From Diphasiastrum complanatum (taxonomy: Eukaryota; Streptophyta; Lycopodiopsida; Lycopodiales; Lycopodiaceae), in assembly GCA_029204225.1 (NCBI GenBank), contig CM055103.1:40311323-40375322 (forward strand): a DNA stretch of 64,000 nt, read 5' to 3'. Under the pieces are notes generated by a model. That model did no database searches and had not been told where the DNA came from. It worked only from the letters and a program-made list of their open reading frames with translations. The position numbers were made by a program, and so were the translations under genes. Below, piece by piece: positions 37,101-46,100 of this stretch (its first letter is position 1; each line of letters begins with the position of its first letter).

Positions 37101-40100
37101 CATGCAGCAGCATAGCCAAAGTCTCACCACAGCATATGGTTCTCTTGGATTCATCTGCAGACCCCTAGGATCAACCATGTTCAGAGTGTGCATATGCAAG
37201 GTAATTTTTGAAAGTGCATAAATAATTTGATTAGCATGCACCGTCATTTATCGTGAATTACATAAAGGGCATGGCTAGTTTGTGATTAGGGTCTCAAACT
37301 CTTATTAAATATGCTTTAGTGGATTTTCAACCAATGGTTTTAGATAACAATTAATTTTGGGCTATGTTTCCATAAAGTCCTCAAATTTTGACTTGATTAT
37401 GATGGTGAATTTACTAACAGCTTCTATAGAATTAGCTAGTATCCAGCACTAGAGTGCTTCACTCATATTCAAGATACTGGGGCTAAATTAGTCAATCAAA
37501 TGATAGTCTTTCAAACCCAACCATTATCTATATGATTCTCTTTTACTTGCAATTGAGACCATATTTGAGTAACATGTTACAACAAATGATAGTCTTTCAA
37601 GCACAGCCATTATCAATATGATTCTCTTTTACTTGCAATTGAAATTAGACTATATTTGAGTAACATGTTACAGCTCTTCAATGGATTTAGGCTACTCTTT
37701 GAATTGGCCATCAAATATTCATTCTAATTGAATACAAGCCCAAGATCTTGGTAACAAGGTAGACACATTTGTAAGCATTCTATTTATACCTATTAACATC
37801 TGCCTCTAGCCTAAATTGGTGTTTCAAGTTCTCAACAACCTTGGATTAGATAATAATCAAAATGATTGTTACGCTTCTTTGTCAAGGTTTGTGGTATTAA
37901 TCTCTATTCAAATTAGGATTTGTTCAGTAATGGTTTCTTCCTCTCCCAGTTAAAAGCTCTTATGTTGTGAAGGCTTGATCTACATATTCATATGCAGATG
38001 AATTACAATTGTTTCCTACATTTTCTTTCCTTGTCCCTTTTGAGTAGTGCATGTCAACCCTATTATGCCAATTAATGTTTATGATGATTTGAATCTACAT
38101 CATTATACTTGTACAAGATGTGGGATGCATATTGAGCTTTAGGACAAAAGATTTCTCTGTCATGACCATACTGATGCAAACTCAAGAGTGAGTTCTAACT
38201 TTTAAAAAATACTTGCATCGGATACTACATTTGACTGTACAGTGATGCTTAGCTATCACTTAGCTCTAATATCTCTCTAGAATTGTACTTTGTTGGAGAG
38301 TGCAACATGGGTCTTGTAGAATTTTGTTGGACTTCCTTCATGTTGGTATGTTTGAATGTTTGATTGCCAGTTGACATCTACTAGCTAGATTAACAATGCA
38401 TGGTGGTGTCACCACCTTATTTTGACAACTCAGGGGTGAGGCATGCAATCATGCGTGTCTATGCATGGGTGTACATGAGCCTTGCATGCATAGTGGCACA
38501 TGGTACCGCCATTATGGTACCACGGTACCATAATGGTGGTGCCGCGGTTATGGTGCTGCCCTCAGACCAGCGGTACCAGGGCGGCACCAATAAATAATAT
38601 TTTTAATTATTATTATTTTTAAATTTTCTAATAAAAACCCCCTTTATGTATTTTAGGGTAAAAAAATATGAAAAAAAAAGGTATAGGGTTTAGAAAAAAG
38701 GGGGGACTGTACAGGGGGCACCGTGGGGGAGCAGACCTTTGGGTCAATGGGAGTGCAGCATGTGGGGGAGCAACAAATCCGGACAAGTACACCGTCACAT
38801 GGGCACTGTGGGGGAGCAGACCACGGACCCAATCGGAGTACATCACGTGGGGGAGCACCACATGGGGGCAGGTACAATAGCACATGGGCACTATGGGGGA
38901 GCAAGCCATGGGGCCAATGGGAGTGTAGCACGTGGGGGAGCAACAAATGGGGGCAAGTACAGTGGCACATGGAGGGATCATCAACAACTGCACATGGGGG
39001 AACAGGTTGTGGTGTTAAATAGGCACTCACGAGGCTGTGAGAGAGCCAGTGAGAGGCTATGAGAGAGAGGCTGTGAGAGGCATTGTGAGAGGCTGTGAGA
39101 GGCATTGTGAGAGGCTGTGAGAGAGCCAGTGAGAGCCATAGAGAGGCTGTGAGAGCTAGTTTGCGAAACAGGGTGTCGTGAGATGGCGGAGCGCATACCA
39201 CCGAAGCCCGAGGGCGAAGCCGGGAGGAAGCTCGAGGAAGATGTCCAAAGGCACAACGAAAGGCATCGAAAGCAAGAGGCAGACATTGCAGAGATGCTGC
39301 AACAGACTCGGTAGAGACACTCAAAGCTACAAATCCCTGCCCCCGCTGTTGAGCTGGATTTGGATGAGCAGATCGGAATGAACTTCACACGACGGCAGCT
39401 CATCATGGTCAGGGAAAGGGCGGCCCGCCGTCGGGCTAACTAGGAGGCAAATCGGACTAACCGGGAGGCAGAGCGAGAGCGACAAAACAATGCACCTGAC
39501 GAGGGTGAAGAGTCAGTGGAGGATCCGTAGGAATGTTTAGAATAGATAGGATCCAGCCGTATGTGGCTGAATGTTGTTATGTAGTTTTGGGCAGCATATG
39601 AGGCAGCATTTAGTGTTTAGCACAGTGTAAAGAACAGCCCTAGCCGTATATGGCGGGATACGTATTGTTATTTTGATACAACTGTTTAATTAATGTTCAG
39701 CGTGTTTTTTGTGCAACGCGTGCCTGGGAAATTGCAATGTAACACGTGTTTATGAAATGCTATCAAGGGGGGTGTATTTCTGTGAAGACACAGCATCACA
39801 TTTACAAATCGACACATACATAATGTGCAGCAAATACCTAGGAAAGGACACGTAGTGCAAGACATTGTATGGATGGATAGGTGCTACCGAACATGGTCCA
39901 CCAGGTAATGGGAAGTTGCCTCCTCTCTGGATCAAGAGCAGTCGGGTGGCCGAACGTGCCCATGCCGAAACGAAATGCAACTAGCTCCTCCTCCATAAGC
40001 CTGATAGGATCCAAACCAATGTGCAAACCCACCCTGTGAATGTACTCAAGCCAATTCGCCTCAAGCTCCCTGTCTGCGATCTATGTCGGCGAGAGGAAGA

Positions 40101-43100
40101 GGGGATGCAGTATGTGTGCAACGCTATGGATACTCATGTGGAAGTAGTTCCACCGCGTCTCCCAGATGAACTTCAGCTCGGTCATCCTGCAGGTGAGAGG
40201 CATGTGGTTTAGGGCATTACGAAAAAACGTAACATCGACAGAAAAACAAACTAGCTAGCAACTACTGAACATATAAAGACCAATTACATTACTATATTGC
40301 TTACCTCTCTGGCTGCAAGATGGGCAGCTGCAAGAAACTGGGGGAGTGCGAGCAACAGTAGGTGGTGGTGGAATCACGGTGGCAACTGGCGGACGCAAAG
40401 GGACCGGATCCACCAAAATTGGTGCAGATGGGGGTGCGTGTGGCGGAACTGTCTGAGGGGGATGAGGGGCAAAGGGACTGGACGAGGATGCACTCCCTCT
40501 CCTCGTGCGTGCCAGCCAAGCAGGTAGCAACTCGGGGTCAACCACGTAAGGAGCGGTGCAAAACCGGAGAACACCCTCCGAAATGGTGTTCTCCCCCGCC
40601 ACAAGACGTGGCCCGTAGGTGTCCAGAAGTCATTGCCTAACGGGGACGGACATGCTGGCCCAAGGGGCAGCATTCAGTGTGCCACCATTTTTGGCGCGTG
40701 CACCGAGCAGGTGGCCTTTAAGGCGAGTGAGGGTGGCAACGAACTCAACCAGGCAATATCGGCAGTGCACGATCCTTGCACCGCTCTTGTTGGACTTGTC
40801 AGGAACCCGCCTGACAATGTCCACCTCGTCCCACAGATCGGCAAGGTTGGAATGCACCATTTCTATAGAAGGAACTGGAGAAAAAAGGCAGAGATGATTG
40901 TGAGTGCGATAGGAGGCGGAAGACTGGAAAAACCACAGCAATGGCGGAAACAGCAGTAGTAGGGCCGGAAGCGATCTGTCATACACAAAGACAGTGTCAT
41001 GGCAAGGAGGGCGCGGACAGCAGGGAGGGCGCAGACAGTAGGAAGAGGGCGCGGATAGTAGGACGAGGGCGCAATGGGCAGGGAGAGAGATGAAGCGAGG
41101 GGGGGGAAATTAGGGTTTCAAAAATATATATATATATATATATTAAATATTAAATATATTAATATATTGTGGTACCGCGGATCAAGCATACAATGAATAT
41201 TGTGTACTACTTACATGCATGTGTAGTTGGGCAGTTAAGGGTTATATCATTCTCATTTCATGTGTATTTTGCAAAACATTTGTGGTTTTTTATGATAATC
41301 CTTGGTTGAATTGTTACAATAATGGGTTCAAAAAAGCAATTCAATTCTCCTATATCAACAGGATGGTGTGAAGGACGAAGACACAAAGTTCCCTATGCTT
41401 ATTTTGCAAGAGAACTAGGAGAAAGTGCGCTAAAGGAGAAAAAGATTTTGCTCAATTTCCCTTTGACTACATCATGATAAAGAGGTTTATACTAGAGTTC
41501 GTAAGGAGCCAGTGTCCCTAGAGGTCGTTGGTGGCAAGGATAGTTGATTTGCTTAGATTCTCTTTCTCATTATCAAGATTTGTAATCTTCGATTAAGACC
41601 TTGTCTCTAGTGTGTGATTCATGTTTAAACAAATTGGTATAGACCATCCTATCTAGCATAGAGGATTCCCTTCATCTCCAAAACCTTAATTTTCCTAGCT
41701 ACCAATGACTAGGCAACCTTTTCTCTTGAATATGTGGATCTTTACGTCTATTTCAAAAATTAAATCAAGAGATTTGCTTTCTTTCCAGATTCAGATACTC
41801 TTGTCAATGGTGTGCCAACCTTGCGCTTCTACACCATTGCTTTCTCTCTTGTTCCTTTACAATGTATGTTGATCTTGTATCATTAATTTCTGCTAGTATT
41901 GATGTATGTATGCATAGAGCAAGTTGTGACCAATGCTCTCTCTCATTTTTTGATTGTGAGACGAGGCTTGGTCAACAATGATCTTCTATCTACGGATGTT
42001 CCTAAAATAGAGTACATAACTTATATTTGCAATGAGCTTTCTATTAGTAGGAAATGGTTTTTTCTCTTATATGTCAGTTGATTGGAGTACCCAGCCTTGA
42101 GGAGAGGAAAGAAAATGATATTACTGAGGAAAACCCAATGTATTACTAAAACTAAAAAATAATAGCTTGTCATTATTTATATGTGCATAGAGGGTATATG
42201 GCATTGATAATCCACATGTCTAGCATGCCTTGAAATTGATAAAAAGAAATGTTGAACTTAAATTGAAAAGCCATTTGGCTCCATACTATTATACGTGAAA
42301 TGACTTCCAATTTCCCACAATGCTTGTTGTGGGGAATGCCTTGAGGTCACATGACCCGTCTCCATGTATTTGTGCATCTACTATTCTTGTGGCTTCAAAA
42401 TCCATCACTAAAACATATCATAATTTTCTTTGGGAATAGATAATCATCAAGATAAACTTATCATACAATACAGCACATACCCCAACCAAGGATTCCTTAT
42501 TTTGAAATATATCCTATAGTCATGCTAAATAGAAAAAATGATTGTTCTCTGAAATGGAAAAGGAGAACACAGCAGCAAGATAGCACACAAAAAAATTTCT
42601 AGGAGAACAATCAACGACATACGGAACTGTCAAGTTCAATGAAAGACCTGCAGCCTGGTAATAGCACGAGAAATGTACCATAAGGCACTTGTATCGCCAT
42701 CCACTTGGCATTCCTGTTACAAGCAATAACACTTTATTGACCAATAAATACTGAACAAGACTTTCAATAACAGCAGATCTTGTTTTCCAAGACTTCACAA
42801 ATAATCTAAAACCATACCTTATACCCTAAATCAACCTCCAACGACAGAACGTCTTCGTCAAAAGGTATGAAATATAATGGATACTCTCCGATTGTAACAG
42901 AGGCATGCACTCCTTCCTCTTCCAGCACCTTAATTGTGAAAAAACAAGTTGCAGAAGGGATGGCAAAGTGGACAATGGAGTCAATACAGTTTCTTTTCTG
43001 TAAGTTTTGTATACCTAAACCGTGACTACAAGCTAATGCACACTTAAATCATAAACCTTCTGCATGCTGCCTACAAAGCAAGCATTGTAGTCTGCAGCAA

Positions 43101-46100
43101 TGCATAAGAACTGACTCCCACATTCTATAGATATTCAACAACAAAGTCCAGAACAATAAAACTATTGTTAAATTCAGGAATTCCACCTCAACAAATAAAC
43201 ACAACATCAAATACAAGCTGAATAAATATGGAAAAATTGAAAGGGAGAAGAGCATGTTGAAGATTTCTTTGATACTTGTGAACTAAGAAAAGAGCTTTTA
43301 AGTTCTAACTCCTTAATCTACACTAAGCGCAGCATTGCTTGTTGTTCACACCTTTTCACAGACAACCGAGCGCCGTGGCATGAAGAAAACTGAATACTGC
43401 TTTTGCAGCTTATTGAGATTGTCATGTTGAATATGCTCTGCCACTAGCTTCATTAAATTGATGCGTGGTCGCACGAGATAAAGAACATTCTTGCAGTCCG
43501 ACTGAACCGGCTCAGAGGAGAGGTGATAAAGATTCTCCACACCATGATCCTGTATACAATTAAGAGAAAGTTACTAACATAAATGCTGCAAAGTAACATT
43601 TAGCTTTTCATAGAAATTCTGCAAAGAGACATTTATAGCTACTAAAAATAGAATTGAGGTGAATGGATCAAAAGGAAAGTCATACAAGAGAGGGTACAAA
43701 AAGATATTGCGTACAAAATCAGTACAAGAGATTTTAATATAGATAGGAAAATGAAAGAAACCAGAAATCACCAAGACTAATAAAGGTACAGTGTGATTCA
43801 AAAGACAGCAGAGTTCTAACTAAAGTTTTATATGCCAAACTTTCCCGCACACGCATTAGGAGGTTTTTCTTTTCTTTCTGCTAATTTTAAAATCTGTTTC
43901 AGACGGTCCATTTGAAACGAATATTTCAAAATGGAGTTTCATTGAATGAAACGTGTTTTTGTTGCTCAAGATTTTGTGTCGAATCACCAGGGTTTAACTT
44001 GCCCTTTTTCTTGCCTTTGGAAATTTGCTTCTTCTTCTGCCATTTGGGTTGACTGATGCCCCAACTACATTCATGATGATGATGAATGATGTGCTCAGAC
44101 CATATGTGGGAAAATCCGTCGTAAATTTTGTTGATGACAATTTGACTATATTTGCCAATAATAAAAAGAGTAAATTGTTTAAAAAGGAAATAGAGTATCT
44201 TGGTCATATAGTGTTTGTTGATGGAGTAAGACCAGATCCTACGAAGGTTGTTGTGATCATTCCATGGCTTGTGCCAGCTGATTTGACAAGACTCCGTTTT
44301 TTTCTTAGATTGGTGGTATTTTATAGAGACTATAGAAATACTCCTATATTGCAGCACCTTTGACTAATTTGACTCAAAAGAATAAATTTGGTGAGTGGAC
44401 TGAACTATAGCAAGATCAATTGAAGCAAGCTATTGATTAGTGCGTTACTCTAGATATTGTAAACCCTCAAAAGTTCTACGTTCTATATACGGATGCGTTC
44501 CAACTCACGAAAAGGGATTGTATGCCATAGTTCATAAATTAAAGGCATGGAGACATTATCTGGATTAGAATTTGAGGTATTCACTGATCATAATACCTTG
44601 AGATACTTTTGTAAACAACAAGACCTTAGAGACCATCAAGCCAAATGGTCTGAGCTTATGCAAGAATTCCTCATGGAGATTTAGTACAAGAAAGGTGCCA
44701 AGAATCGTGTGGCAAATGCACTATCTCGTGTGGTGTATCAAACGTCATTTGTAGTCATTGAAAATGATCGTCTAACATAAGAAAGGCTCAGCAAGAAGAT
44801 CCTCATTGTAAGAAAGTGGAACAAGAGGTTAGTCATGGCCATGCAAAGTCTTGCGAGAAGAGCTCTTCCTTCTTGGTTCGCACTTATCTTAAGTATTCCA
44901 TAGAAGATGGGCTAGTGATGAGGAATGGTAAGGCTCTTATTTCAACTTGTGAGGTGCTACAAAAGAGGATCTTGCATCTCTGTCACAATAGCCCTAGTGC
45001 CGGTCATCCTGGTATGGATAGGACCTATGAGTTGATACGACATAAATTTTGGTGATCTGAACTTAAGAAAGAAGTAAACCATCATGTAACACATTGTTTT
45101 AAGTGTCAAATTAATAAGGTTGAAAGGATTGAAGCAATGTTTCCTCGAAACGCGTTCGAAACGTCCTGTTCGAAACAGGCCCATTTCGAAACGTCAATCG
45201 AACATTTGAAACAACTGGGAAAAAATCCAAATTCTTTTGCTTTTTTGCGCGGTCTCGAGAGGTGAGAGAGAAAGAGAGAGTTGAAGCACTACGTGTGAAC
45301 TTTGAAGCACTCAGCATTGTGAACTAAGAACTTTCAACTCAATCTTGTAATATGTATGGACTAAGGCAGTATTTAGTTTCTACAAGTGTTTACAATATGA
45401 TCACCTATTTAAGGGGTCCCATAGATGATAGGACCCAGATTAGGGCTAGGGTTTATAAGATAAGGGCTAGGCAATGGGCATTGGGCATAGAAGTGTGATT
45501 GTTGACATGTTATCAAGTACCTACTACCATGTGGCAATGGGCATGCAAACCCTCATGAGCTAAACTTCTTGCTCTCTTACAAGACTCTAAACATGTTAGT
45601 GGTCGTGTCTTTGCATACTTCCTGAATGCACTTGAGCATGATTTCTCAAGGGCCATAAGCTCTGTGTTGGCATGAATAGATTCTCGCAAACTATTAATGA
45701 CAATATCAATAATTGACTGAGGAAACAACCATACACAGTTTCTCCTCTTGAAATTGCATTCTCTAGAGCATACTCATGAAATTGGATGTATCTACTTAGT
45801 ACTAGTCTTTCTATGACATGTCTAAACACCAAAAACCCAAAAAAACACCTTTTTTTTTTTAAAACCTAAAAAAGTTTCCCATTTCGAACCTGGACCTCCC
45901 GTTTCAAACATGTTTCCAAACGACCTACGAAACGGACTAATAAAACATTGTTTGAGAAGTTAGAGGTGCAATTGAAAATAAGTAGTATCGATCATCCTGA
46001 AATGGATGGACAAACAGAGAGAGTCAATCAAACTTTGGAAGATATGCTTAAGGTGTATGTGAGTGAAAGGCAAACACAATGGGAACATTACCTACCATTG

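Larger units (their letters stand above)
34884..42647 (-). other. VPS33 intron 6 (7764 bp)
   Basis: Contains a plus-strand hAT C-terminus (36070-36550), a tandem duplication (37497-37673), a minus-strand BED/hAT remnant (39784-40865) and GC-rich minisatellites at 38.7-39.2 kb. 34890-36000, 37680-38400 and 41200-42640 hold nothing recognisable. Confidence 0.8.

Noticed and set aside
38653-39406. Two long minus-strand ORFs (223 and 141 aa) at 38.65-39.4 kb.
   Set aside because: They translate the GC-rich 85-bp and gaggctgtgagag minisatellites in reverse; the repeat unit length is not a multiple of three.
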